The position numbers and the translations under genes are program-made. Below the pieces are notes generated by a model. The model was not told where the DNA came from. It made no database searches and saw only the letters and a list, made by a program, of their open reading frames with translations. From Noviherbaspirillum malthae (GTDB taxonomy: Bacteria; Pseudomonadota; Gammaproteobacteria; Burkholderiales; Burkholderiaceae_D), in the NCBI RefSeq assembly GCF_015352985.1, contig NZ_JACYXF010000023.1, positions 25,324 to 89,323 of the forward strand: 64,000 bases of DNA. Direction: 5' to 3'. Shown one piece after another: positions 28,730 to 37,073 of the stretch. Positions within the stretch are counted from its first letter, which is position 1; every line of letters begins with the position of its first letter.

Positions 28730-29254
28730 ATGCCGCGCTATACTCTTCCCGCCATCGTGCTGCACTGGCTGATCGGCCTGCTCATCATCGGCGCCTTCGC
28801 CCTGGGCGTCACCATGGTCGATATTCCGGGCATCACGCCGACCAAGCTCAAGTATTTTTCCTGGCACAAGTGGATAGGCATCACGGTGCTCGGCCTGGCC
28901 TGTCTCCGTTTGCTCTGGAGACTCGGCAACAAGGCGCCGACCTATCCCGCAAGCATGGCGGGCTGGCAGCAACGCGCGGCGCACGGATTGCACGGGCTGC
29001 TCTACGTGCTGATGTTCGCCATCCCGGCATCCGGCTATTTCTACAGCCTCGCGGCCGGTGTCCCGGTGGTCTATCTGGGCATTGTGCCCATGCCGGCCCT
29101 GATCGGACCCGATCCCGAACTGAAGCCGCTGCTCAAGGCGGTTCACTACTGGCTCAACATGACGCTGCTCACCCTGTTCGTGCTGCATGTCGCGGCCGCG
29201 CTCAAACATCAATTCATTGACCGGGACGGCGTGCTCAAGCGCATGCTGCCCTGA
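28730..29254 (+). CDS. Cytochrome b561 (CybB/YodB type)
   Basis: A 174-residue inner-membrane diheme cytochrome with four hydrophobic helices. Likely heme ligands are H12, H46, H139 and H153, close to the positions in E. coli CybB. CybB passes electrons from superoxide or quinol. It is followed 27 bases later by a YceI gene, like the yceJ-yceI pairing in E. coli, so a shared envelope-redox role is likely. Confidence 0.9.
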   Translation: MPRYTLPAIVLHWLIGLLIIGAFALGVTMVDIPGITPTKLKYFSWHKWIGITVLGLACLRLLWRLGNKAPTYPASMAGWQQRAAHGLHGLLYVLMFAIPASGYFYSLAAGVPVVYLGIVPMPALIGPDPELKPLLKAVHYWLNMTLLTLFVLHVAAALKHQFIDRDGVLKRMLP

Positions 29255-29281
29255 CGCCTTTACCTCCACAAGGACCTTACG

Positions 29282-29845
29282 ATGCAGATTTCCCCTGCCC
29301 TGCGCCGCACTGCCACGGCCGCTGCCCTGGTACTCGCACTGCCGGCCTTCGCGGCCGTTCTCAAGACCGACCCGGCCAAGAGCAGCGTTTCCGCCGTCTT
29401 CAAGCAAATGAATGTGCCGGTGGAAGCCAAGTTCAAGAAATTCAATGCCCAGATCGACTATGACGCCGCCAAGCCCGAGACCGCCAAGGCCAGCCTCGAT
29501 CTCGATATTCCCAGCTTCGATCTCGGCGATGCCGAATACAACAAGGAAGTGCAGAAGAAGGAATGGTTCAACGGCGCGCAATTCCCGAAGGCCAGCTTCG
29601 TGTCGACCGTGATCAAGCCTGGCGCCGCCGGCAAGCTGGACGTGACCGGCAAGCTGACCATCAAGGGCAAGACCGCCGACGTCGCTTTTCCGCTCACCGT
29701 GAAGAAGGAAGGCGCGGCTCAGGTTTTCGAAGGCGCGCTGCCGATCAAGCGGCTGGCCTTCAATGTCGGCGAGGGTGAATGGAAAGACACCAGCATGGTC
29801 GCCGATGAAGTCGTGATCAAGTTCCGCGTCGTTGCGGCGCAGTAA
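29282..29845 (+). CDS. YceI-family periplasmic lipocalin-like protein (first copy)
   Basis: A 187-residue secreted protein. A signal peptide of about 24 residues ends ALPAFA before AVLKTDPAKS. The YceI fold follows, with PAKSSVSAVFKQMNVPVEA and FNVGEGEWKDTSMVADEV. YceI proteins bind isoprenoid-type lipids and are often paired with cytochrome b561. It differs clearly from the next YceI gene, so this is an old duplication rather than a recent one. Confidence 0.92.
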   Translation: MQISPALRRTATAAALVLALPAFAAVLKTDPAKSSVSAVFKQMNVPVEAKFKKFNAQIDYDAAKPETAKASLDLDIPSFDLGDAEYNKEVQKKEWFNGAQFPKASFVSTVIKPGAAGKLDVTGKLTIKGKTADVAFPLTVKKEGAAQVFEGALPIKRLAFNVGEGEWKDTSMVADEVVIKFRVVAAQ

Positions 29846-29891
29846 ATACGTTCAGCAAACGCAGTCAAACCATCCATTTCAAGGAGTTTCC

Positions 29892-30458
29892 ATGACACTG
29901 AAGCATCTTGCCGCCGCCCTGCTGGCGATCGGCGCCACCTCCGCATTCGCCCAGACCTACAACATCGAGCCCAATCACACCTACCCGAGCTTCGAAGCCG
30001 ATCACATGGGCATTTCGGTCTGGCGCGGCAAGTTCACCAAGACCAGCGGCACGATCAACCTCGATCGTAAGGCCAAGAACGGCACCATGGACATCACCAT
30101 CGATGCCAACTCGATCGACTTCGGCCACGCGAAGATGAACGACCATGCGAAGAACAAGGACATGTTCAACGTGGCCCAGTATCCGACCATCACCTACAAG
30201 GGCAAGTCGATCAAGTTCAACGGCGACACCCCGGTGGCCGTCGAAGGCGAGCTGACCATGCTGGGCGTGACCAAGCCGGTGAACCTGACGATCAACAAGT
30301 TCAAGTGCATCCAGCATCCGATGCTCAAGCGCGAAGTCTGCGGCGCCGACGCTTCCGGCGAATTCAAGCGCACCGACTTTGGCCTGAATTACGCCACGCC
30401 GATGTTCTCCCCGGACGTCAAGCTGGCCATCCAGGTGGAAGCACTGATCGCCGACTGA
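29892..30458 (+). CDS. YceI-family periplasmic protein (second copy)
   Basis: A 188-residue exported YceI protein. The signal peptide is MTLKHLAAALLAIGATSAFA. Family motifs are YNIEPNHTYPSFEADHMG and FGLNYATPMFSPDVKL. Two cysteines (C157 and C168 by my count, in KCIQHP and REVCGAD) could form a periplasmic disulfide. AAGGAG lies 5 bases before the ATG at 29892. The terminator at 30479-30510 ends the unit. Confidence 0.92.
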   Translation: MTLKHLAAALLAIGATSAFAQTYNIEPNHTYPSFEADHMGISVWRGKFTKTSGTINLDRKAKNGTMDITIDANSIDFGHAKMNDHAKNKDMFNVAQYPTITYKGKSIKFNGDTPVAVEGELTMLGVTKPVNLTINKFKCIQHPMLKREVCGADASGEFKRTDFGLNYATPMFSPDVKLAIQVEALIAD

Positions 30459-30478
30459 TAGCGCAAGGTTTTCCGCGC

Positions 30479-30510
30479 AAGCCGGCTGCAAAAGCGCCGG
30501 CTTTTTTTAT
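30479..30510 (+). terminator. Intrinsic terminator after the YceI pair
   Basis: An 8-bp GC-rich stem (30479-30486 with 30496-30503) is followed by a run of T residues, closing the cytochrome b561-yceI-yceI unit just before the MarR gene. Confidence 0.85.
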
Positions 30511-30539
30511 TGTTGAATGATTCATCCACCGAGCAACCC

Positions 30540-30986
30540 ATGAAAAAAGAACGCTACCTGCGCAGCATCCGCCTGCTCGCGGAATGCTTCCATGCCTTCC
30601 AGCGGATCTCGGATGCCCATGTGCGCACCCTCGGCCTGACGTCGCCGCAGTTCGACATCCTGGCGACGCTCGGCAATACCGACGGCATGTCGTTCAAGGA
30701 ACTGGGGCAGAAGACCCTGATCACCAAGGGCACGCTCACCGGCATCGTCGACCGTCTGGAGGAAAAGCAGCTGGTGGCGCGCACCTGCTGCCTCGAGGAC
30801 CGGCGCAGCATCATCGTGCGGCTCACCGACCAGGGCCAGGCCGAGTTCGAGCGGCTGTTTTCGCCGCACATACAATTTTGCAAGCAAGCCTTTTTGGGCT
30901 ACAGTGACGAAGACTTTGCCGCGCTCGACCGCGAGCTGGCGAAGCTGAAGAGTCACCTGGACGCCAGTATTGCCAAACCGGATTGA
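30540..30986 (+). CDS. MarR-family transcriptional regulator
   Basis: A 148-residue winged-helix repressor. The DNA-binding core contains LTSPQFDILATLGNT, FKELGQKTLITKGTLTGIVD (recognition helix) and the wing EDRRSIIVRLTDQG. Several cysteines (C17, C83, C84 and C118 by my count) could allow redox sensing, which is inference. Likely targets are the flanking YceI/cytochrome genes. The ATG at 30540 has GAG upstream; the frame is open from 30510. Confidence 0.88.
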   Translation: MKKERYLRSIRLLAECFHAFQRISDAHVRTLGLTSPQFDILATLGNTDGMSFKELGQKTLITKGTLTGIVDRLEEKQLVARTCCLEDRRSIIVRLTDQGQAEFERLFSPHIQFCKQAFLGYSDEDFAALDRELAKLKSHLDASIAKPD

Positions 30987-31048
30987 TGTCCGTCCGTTCC
31001 GCCGTCCAGTAGGGAAGCCAGCCTTTCATCCGTTCACAAGGAGAGTGT

Positions 31049-31501
31049 ATGAAATTTGCGTTAGCCAGCATCACCCTGACTGCCATGCTCGCCGTGCCGT
31101 TCGCCGCGCAGGCCCAGTTCGCCAAACCCGAAGATGCCGTCAAATACCGCCAGGCGGCCTTCACCCTGATGGGTGCGCATACCGGACGCATCGGTGCGGT
31201 GGTCAAGGGCGAAAAACCCTATGACAAGGCGGCGGTCGAGGCTGACGCAGCCGTGCTGGAAATGGTGTCGAAGCTGCCGTGGACTGCCTTCCCGCAGGGG
31301 TCCGACCTGGCCAATTCCAAGGCCAAGCCGGAAATCTGGAAGGAGCAGGACAAGTTCAAGGCGGCGGCCGACAAGATGCAGGCCGAGGTCGGCAAGCTGT
31401 CCGCCGCGGCCAAGTCGGGCGACCTGAATGCGATCAAGACCGCCTTCGGCGGCGTGGGGCAGTCATGCAAGGCTTGCCACGACAACTACAGGAACAAATA
31501 G
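31049..31501 (+). CDS. Cytochrome c' / c556 (class II c-type cytochrome)
   Basis: A 150-residue periplasmic cytochrome. The signal peptide ends FAAQA (residue 22). The four-helix-bundle body ends with the single heme motif CKACH (C140, C143, H144), as in class II cytochromes. M41 in FTLMGAH is a candidate sixth ligand, which would make it c556-like. AAGGAG is the ribosome site. Class II proteins bind NO or carry electrons. It converges on a membrane b-type cytochrome gene that may be its partner. Confidence 0.92.
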   Translation: MKFALASITLTAMLAVPFAAQAQFAKPEDAVKYRQAAFTLMGAHTGRIGAVVKGEKPYDKAAVEADAAVLEMVSKLPWTAFPQGSDLANSKAKPEIWKEQDKFKAAADKMQAEVGKLSAAAKSGDLNAIKTAFGGVGQSCKACHDNYRNK

Positions 31502-31517
31502 GCTTTCAAGCGCCCGC

Positions 31518-31551
31518 ATGAAAACGCCCGGTCATGGCCGGGCGTTTTCAT
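31518..31551. terminator. Bidirectional terminator between cytochrome genes
   Basis: A perfect 14-bp stem (31518-31531 with 31538-31551, loop TCATGG) with GAAAA and TTTTC flanks sits between the convergent cytochrome c' and cytochrome b genes. Confidence 0.9.
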
Positions 31552-31573
31552 TTGCAAAGACGGCGGCGTTCCC

Positions 31574-32251
31574 CTACACGCCCTGCGGCGGCAGGCTGAC
31601 CAGCCAGTAGACCGCCGCGGCGCATGCGGCAAAGATCACGACGGCAAGCAGACGCATGGTCCAGGAATCATTGGCCGGCGCTGCATCGAATTCGACTTCA
31701 TGGTCGCCGGTCAGCATCGGCTTGACCAGGTTTTGCCGCTTGCGGAAATAATAGAACGCGATCGCCAGCACATGCATGGCCACCAGCAGATAGATCAGGT
31801 TGACGGACACCTCCTTGTGGAACCAGGTGAACTTGTCCGACAGGTCCTTGCTGATGAACTTGACCATCGGCCCTTCGCTGGCGATATCGTCATTCGCATA
31901 CAGGCCGCTGACTACCTGGGCCAGTACCACGCCGAGGAGAGCGAAGACCGACAGGCTGCCGAGCGGATTGTGTCCGAGATACTTGCGCTTGAGCGCTTCC
32001 TTGCCGCCGCGGACATAGCCGACGATGGTGGACGGCCCGTAGAGAAAGCTGGAAAACCGGGCATAGCGGGGACCGACCAGGCCCCAGACGATGCGGAAAG
32101 CGAGCAGCGCCAGTATCGAATAGCCGGCACGGAAATGCCACTCCATCGCATTGCCGCCGATCTTCTGCGTGATCACCGCGACGGCGATCAGCACCACAAG
32201 CGCCCAGTGAAACAGCCGAACCGGCAAATCCCAGACACGCACTCTCTTCAT
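31574..32251 (-). CDS. Membrane b-type cytochrome (Ni/Fe-hydrogenase-type b subunit family)
   Basis: A 225-residue membrane cytochrome of the cytochrome b561/CytB group. It starts RVWDLPVRLFHWALV, which carries the first heme histidine. Further histidines lie in MEWHFRAGYSIL, TWFHKEVSVN and VAMHVLAIAFYYF. A fifth hydrophobic helix closes the C-terminus. Such proteins often feed electrons to a periplasmic c-type partner; the convergent cytochrome c' gene is a candidate. GGAGGAAAC precedes the ATG. Confidence 0.87.
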   Translation of the reverse strand: MKRVRVWDLPVRLFHWALVVLIAVAVITQKIGGNAMEWHFRAGYSILALLAFRIVWGLVGPRYARFSSFLYGPSTIVGYVRGGKEALKRKYLGHNPLGSLSVFALLGVVLAQVVSGLYANDDIASEGPMVKFISKDLSDKFTWFHKEVSVNLIYLLVAMHVLAIAFYYFRKRQNLVKPMLTGDHEVEFDAAPANDSWTMRLLAVVIFAACAAAVYWLVSLPPQGV

Positions 32252-32301
32252 GTTTCCTCCTTGCTCCCGGTTGAACCACCAGCCCGCGGATCAGTTTAGC
32301 C

Positions 32302-32332
32302 GAAAAAAAAGGCCGGCTCCGAAGCCGGCCTT
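32302..32332 (-). terminator. Terminator of the secDF unit
   Basis: A 10-bp stem (32309-32318 with 32323-32332). The A-run at 32303-32310 is a T-run on the minus strand directly after the hairpin. It lies 20 bases past the secF stop codon. Confidence 0.88.
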
Positions 32333-32352
32333 CTTGCATGGATGCCAGTCGG

Positions 32353-33297
32353 TCAGACGACAGCGCCGTCGGTCTCGTCCTTTTCCTTGACGGGCTTGAT
32401 CAGGTCCTCGCGCTTGACGCCCAGCCACATGGACACGGCCGCGGCAACGAAGACGGAAGAATAGATGCCGAACAGGATGCCGATGGTCAGCGCAATCGCG
32501 AAGTAATGCAGGGTGGCGCCGCCGAAGAGCAGCATCGACAGCACCATCATCTCGGTCGAGCCGTGCGTGATGACGGTGCGGGAAATCGTGCTGGTGATCG
32601 CATGGTTCAGCACTTCTGCCGTGCCGAGCTTGCCGTAGCGGCGGTCGCGGAAGGTTTCGCGCACCCGGTCGAACACCACCACCGATTCATTGACCGAATA
32701 ACCGAGCACGGCCAGCACCGCCGCCAGCACCGTAAGCGAGAATTCCCACTGGAAGAAGGCGAAGAAGCCGAGAATGATCACCACGTCGTGCAGGTTCGCG
32801 ATGATCGCCGCGACGGCGAACTTCCATTCGAAGCGGAAGGCGAGATAGACCACAATGCCGATGATCACCATGCCGAGCGCCAGCAGGCCGTCGTGCGTCA
32901 GTTCATCGCCGACCTGCGGGCCGACGAATTCGACACGGTGCAGCTGCACGCTGCTGTCGTCGGCCTTGAGCGCCGCCACTACCCGCTCGCTCTGCTGGGC
33001 GGAAGTAACATCCTTGCGCGCCGGCAGGCGGATCATGACGTTCTGGGCGGTACCGAAGCTCTGCACCTGGGTGTCGGTGTAATTGAGCTTTTCAATTGCG
33101 GTACGGACCTTTTCCAGGTCGGCCGGCTTGTCATAGACGACTTCGATCACCGTGCCGCCGGTGAATTCGATCGACAGATGCAGTCCCTTGTAGAACAGGA
33201 AGAACACCGCCGCGACGAAGGTGAGCGCCGAGATCACGTTGAAGATCAACGCATGGCGCATGAAGGGAATATCCTTCTTAATCCGGAACAACTCCAT
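32353..33297 (-). CDS. secF: Protein translocase subunit SecF
   Basis: A membrane component that uses the proton gradient to aid late steps of Sec export, 314 residues. Six membrane helices flank a periplasmic domain. Motifs include LSIEFTGGTVIEVVYD at the N-terminus and LGYSVNESVVVFDRVRE. The ATG at 33297 has AAGGA upstream and is preferred to the longer open frame. It forms a unit with secD and yajC. Confidence 0.97.
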   Translation of the reverse strand: MELFRIKKDIPFMRHALIFNVISALTFVAAVFFLFYKGLHLSIEFTGGTVIEVVYDKPADLEKVRTAIEKLNYTDTQVQSFGTAQNVMIRLPARKDVTSAQQSERVVAALKADDSSVQLHRVEFVGPQVGDELTHDGLLALGMVIIGIVVYLAFRFEWKFAVAAIIANLHDVVIILGFFAFFQWEFSLTVLAAVLAVLGYSVNESVVVFDRVRETFRDRRYGKLGTAEVLNHAITSTISRTVITHGSTEMMVLSMLLFGGATLHYFAIALTIGILFGIYSSVFVAAAVSMWLGVKREDLIKPVKEKDETDGAVV

Positions 33298-33479
33298 TAC
33301 TTTTTCCTTTCGGGTCCTGCCGCCGGCGCCGCCTTGCGAGGCAGCCGCCTTTGCGCAACACCCATCAAACCGCAATCATTTTCCATCGCGCCGGTCAGCC
33401 GCACGAGCTGAACAAGTTGCATCCGGCGCATGAAAGTGCCGCGCCCGTGACGCAGTCATGCGTCACGGGCGGAAGGCCA

Positions 33480-35339
33480 TCAGGTATTCGGCTTCCACAC
33501 CTGGCCGATCGATACGCCAGCCAGCCGCTTCTTGCGGCCGTACCACAGGTTGGCAAGACCGCGCGATACGAAGACCGCCGAGAAGATCGATGTCAGGATG
33601 CCGATGCAGTGCACCACCGCAAAGCCGCGGATCGCGCCGGAGCCGAAGATCAGCAGCGCGAGGCCGGCGATCATGGTGGTCACGTTCGAGTCCAGAATCG
33701 TGGCCCAAGCGCGGTCGAAGCCGGCGGCAATCGCCGCCTGCGGCGAATTGCCGGCGCGCAGTTCTTCGCGGATGCGCTCGTTGATCAGCACGTTGGCATC
33801 GATCGCCATGCCGAGCGTGAAGGCGATCGCCGCCATGCCGGGCAGGGTCAGCGTCGCCTGCATCACCGACAGCACCGCGATCAGCAGCATCAGGTTCACC
33901 GCAAGCGAGAACACGCTGAAGAAACCGAACAGGTGATAGTAGATGATCATGAAGACGGCGATCGCCGCAAAGCCGTACAGCGTCGAGTTGAAGCCCTTGT
34001 GGATGTTTTCGGCGCCGAGCTGCGGGCCGATGGTGCTCTCCTCGATGATTTCCATCGGGGCCGCCAGCGAACCGGCGCGCAGCAGCAGCGCGAGGTCGTT
34101 GGCCGCCTCGGCCGAACCCATGCCGGTGATCTGGAAGCGGGAGCCGAGTTCGTCGCGGATGGTGGCCACCGTCAGGACTTCGCCCTTGTTCTTTTCGAAC
34201 AGCACGATGGCCATCGACTTGCCGATCTTGCTGCGGGTTGCGTCGCGCATGCGGCGGCCGCCGTCGCCGTTGAGGTCGATGCTGACCGCAGGCTGCTGGT
34301 TCTGGTCGAAGCTGGCGCTGGCGCTGGAGATGTATTCGCCGGTGATGACCGGCTCACGATACAGCACTACCGGCGCGCCCTTGCCTACCTTGAACAGTTC
34401 GGAGCCGAGCGGCACGGCGGCGGTTTCCTCGGTGCCGCGCATGATGCTTTCATCGACCATGCGCACTTCCAGCGTCGCCGTGCGGCCGATGATGTCCTTG
34501 GCGCGCGAGACGTCCTGCACGCCGGGCAGCTGCACGACGATGCGGTCGGCGCCCTGGCGCTGGATGATGGGTTCGGCCACGCCGAGCTCGTTGACGCGCT
34601 TGGAGAGGGTGCTGATGTTCTGCTGCACCGCTTCCTCGACGGTGCGCTTGAGGGCTTCCGGACGGAAGCTGCCGATCAGCTTGAGGTCGGCGCCCTCCGC
34701 CGCATCCTGCAGGGCCAGTTCGCCGAGCTGGGAAGCAAGCACCTCGCGCGCCTTGCTGCGGGTGTCTTCGTCGCGGAACAGCACGACGATCTGGTCGCCG
34801 TTGCGGCTGATGCCGGCGTGGCGCACGTTCTTGTCGCGCAGCAGGGTGCGCACGCTGGTCTGCAGACCCTGCATGCGCTTGCTCACCACCGCCTTGGTAT
34901 CCACCTGCATCAGGAAGTGCACGCCGCCGCGCAGATCGAGGCCGAGATACATCGGCAGCGCACGCATGCTCTGCAGCCACTGCGGCGTATTCGGCAGCAG
35001 GTTGAAGGCGACGATATAGGTCGGATCGGCGGGATCGGTATTGAGTGCCTTTTCCAGCAGCGACTTGGCGCGGAACTGGGTGTCGGTGTCGTGGAAACGC
35101 GCACGCACCGAACCCTGGTTGCCGGACACGTCGAACTGCACGCCGTCGGCGGCGATGCCGGCTTTTTTCAGCGCTTCGTCAACCCGGGCCAGCGTCGACT
35201 GGTCGACCTTGACGGTCGCCTTGGCGCTGCTGACCTGCACCGCCGGCGATTCGCCGAAGAAATTGGGCACCGTATAGAGCACACCGAAGGTGAGCACGAT
35301 CGCGATGAGGATGTACTTCCAGAGGGGGTAGCGATTCAT
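33480..35339 (-). CDS. secD: Protein translocase subunit SecD
   Basis: The larger partner of SecF, 619 residues. MNRYPLWKYILIA is the family start, so the ATG at 35339 is preferred to a TTG 9 bases earlier. A large periplasmic domain (about 30-440) includes LGLDLRGGVHFLMQVD. The C-terminal helices carry LPGMAAIAFTLGMAIDANVL and INERIREELRAG. The 182-base gap to secF contains no recognised gene. Confidence 0.97.
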   Translation of the reverse strand: MNRYPLWKYILIAIVLTFGVLYTVPNFFGESPAVQVSSAKATVKVDQSTLARVDEALKKAGIAADGVQFDVSGNQGSVRARFHDTDTQFRAKSLLEKALNTDPADPTYIVAFNLLPNTPQWLQSMRALPMYLGLDLRGGVHFLMQVDTKAVVSKRMQGLQTSVRTLLRDKNVRHAGISRNGDQIVVLFRDEDTRSKAREVLASQLGELALQDAAEGADLKLIGSFRPEALKRTVEEAVQQNISTLSKRVNELGVAEPIIQRQGADRIVVQLPGVQDVSRAKDIIGRTATLEVRMVDESIMRGTEETAAVPLGSELFKVGKGAPVVLYREPVITGEYISSASASFDQNQQPAVSIDLNGDGGRRMRDATRSKIGKSMAIVLFEKNKGEVLTVATIRDELGSRFQITGMGSAEAANDLALLLRAGSLAAPMEIIEESTIGPQLGAENIHKGFNSTLYGFAAIAVFMIIYYHLFGFFSVFSLAVNLMLLIAVLSVMQATLTLPGMAAIAFTLGMAIDANVLINERIREELRAGNSPQAAIAAGFDRAWATILDSNVTTMIAGLALLIFGSGAIRGFAVVHCIGILTSIFSAVFVSRGLANLWYGRKKRLAGVSIGQVWKPNT

Positions 35340-35425
35340 AGGATTCAACTTGCATGTTGAGCGGGCGATACGCCCGCAGGAAGCGCCGCGGGAGGCCGGC
35401 GCTTGCCTGGGCTGTGCGCGCTACG

Positions 35426-35749
35426 TCACAGCGCCTTGATGGTGCCCTTCGGCAACAGGGTGGACACAGCGGCTTTCTGTACCACGATTTCGGTGCCGTT
35501 GCCGACTTCCAGCGTGACATAGGCGTCGGTCACCTTGGATACCTTGCCGACGATGCCGCCGGCGGTAATGACTTCGTCGCCCTTGGCGAGCGCTTCCATC
35601 ATGGCTTTCTGCTCTTTCTGACGCTTCATCTGGGGACGGATCATCAGGAAGTACAGCACGATGAACATGAGCACGATGGGCAGGAAGCTCATCAGGCTGC
35701 TCTCGGGACCTGCTGCGGCGGCTTGTGCGTAGGCGTTGGAAATGAACAC
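35426..35749 (-). CDS. yajC: Preprotein translocase subunit YajC
   Basis: A 107-residue single-span inner-membrane partner of SecDF. The helix is LMSFLPIVLMFIVLYFLMI, followed by RPQMKRQKE and the conserved VITAGGIVGKV. It is the first gene of the yajC-secD-secF unit, with its own probable promoter in the gap after tgt. Confidence 0.96.
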   Translation of the reverse strand: MFISNAYAQAAAAGPESSLMSFLPIVLMFIVLYFLMIRPQMKRQKEQKAMMEALAKGDEVITAGGIVGKVSKVTDAYVTLEVGNGTEIVVQKAAVSTLLPKGTIKAL

Positions 35750-35786
35750 TTTTTTAACTCCGGGTTGTAATGGTGATCAACCCGTG

Positions 35787-35795
35787 ATTCTAACA
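35787..35795 (-). promoter_or_regulatory. Extended -10 promoter of yajC-secDF
   Basis: Minus-strand TGTTAGAAT fits an extended -10 element about 38 bases before the yajC start. No clear -35 is seen. It suggests yajC-secDF can be transcribed apart from queA-tgt. Confidence 0.45.
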
Positions 35796-35930
35796 CCCGG
35801 TCATGCGAATCTTGAGCGTTCGGGAAACTCTTCCGCCCCCGCCGGAAAGCTGCCCGAAAGCCGCCGGGTGCGGCATCCTTGGCTTTCCGGCATGGCCGGA
35901 TGACAATTCGGGGCGCGTCCGGGGGAGATG

Positions 35931-37058
35931 CTAGACGCCGCGGGCGCGGTCCGCATGGAATTGGACAACGAAAGCCTGGAAGCGGTTTTCGTCAATGGCG
36001 GCACGCATTTCCCGCATCAGCTGCAGGTAATAATGCAGGTTGTGAATGGTGTTCAGGCGCGCACCGAGGATCTCGCCGGCCCGGTGCAGGTGGTACAGGT
36101 AAGCGCGGGAGAAGTTGCGGCATGCATAACAGCCGCAGCTTTCATCCAGCGGTTTTTCGTCATCTTTATAGCGGGAATTCTTGATCTTCAGATCGCCGAA
36201 GCGTGTGAACAGCCAGCCGTTGCGGGCATTGCGGGTCGGCATCACGCAGTCGAACATGTCCACGCCGTTGGCGACGCCGGCCACCAGGTCTTCCGGCGTG
36301 CCCACGCCCATCAGGTAATGCGGCTTGTCGGCCGGCAGGCGCGGGCCGACGTGTTCCAGCACGCGCATCATGTCTTCCTTGGGTTCGCCCACCGACAGGC
36401 CGCCGATCGCGTAGCCTTCGAAGCCGGTTTCCTGCAGCCCCGCCAGCGATTCGTCGCGCAGGTTCTCGTACATGCCGCCCTGCACGATGCCGAACAGCGC
36501 GTTCGGGTTTTCGCCCTTGTCGAATTCATCACGCGAGCGCTTGGCCCAGCGCAGCGACATGCGCATGGACTTGCCGGCCTCGTCCTCGGTCGCCGGGCGG
36601 TCGCCGATCTGGTAGGGCGTGCATTCGTCGAACTGCATCACGATGTCGGAATCGAGCACGCGCTGGATCTGCATCGAGATCTCCGGCGACAGGAACAGCT
36701 TGTCGCCGTTGATGGGCGAGGCGAACTTCACGCCCTCTTCCGTGATCTTGCGCATCGCGCCCAGCGAAAACACCTGGAAGCCGCCGGAGTCGGTCAGGAT
36801 GGGCTTGCTCCAGCCGATGAAGCGGTGCAGTCCCTCGAACTTGCCGACCACGTCCAGCCCGGGACGCAGCCACAGGTGGAAGGTATTGCCGAGGATGATC
36901 TGAGCGCCGATTTCCTCGAGTTCGAGCGGCGACATCGCCTTGACCGAACCGTAGGTGCCGACCGGCATGAAGATGGGCGTTTCGACCACGCCGTGGTTGA
37001 GCGTCAGCTGGCCGCGGCGGGCCTTGCCGTCGGTCTTGAGAAGTTTGAAATTGAGCAT
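35931..37058 (-). CDS. tgt: Queuine tRNA-ribosyltransferase
   Basis: Exchanges guanine-34 for preQ1 in tRNAs with GUN anticodons. The product is 375 residues. The catalytic region ILTDSGGFQVFSLG, the RNA-binding VGTPEDLVAGVANGVDMFDC and the zinc site CGCYACRNFSRAYLYHL are intact. It lies 15 bases after queA, which carries out the next step on the same base. Confidence 0.97.
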   Translation of the reverse strand: MLNFKLLKTDGKARRGQLTLNHGVVETPIFMPVGTYGSVKAMSPLELEEIGAQIILGNTFHLWLRPGLDVVGKFEGLHRFIGWSKPILTDSGGFQVFSLGAMRKITEEGVKFASPINGDKLFLSPEISMQIQRVLDSDIVMQFDECTPYQIGDRPATEDEAGKSMRMSLRWAKRSRDEFDKGENPNALFGIVQGGMYENLRDESLAGLQETGFEGYAIGGLSVGEPKEDMMRVLEHVGPRLPADKPHYLMGVGTPEDLVAGVANGVDMFDCVMPTRNARNGWLFTRFGDLKIKNSRYKDDEKPLDESCGCYACRNFSRAYLYHLHRAGEILGARLNTIHNLHYYLQLMREMRAAIDENRFQAFVVQFHADRARGV

Positions 37059-37073
37059 GTCGGAAATCTGAAT

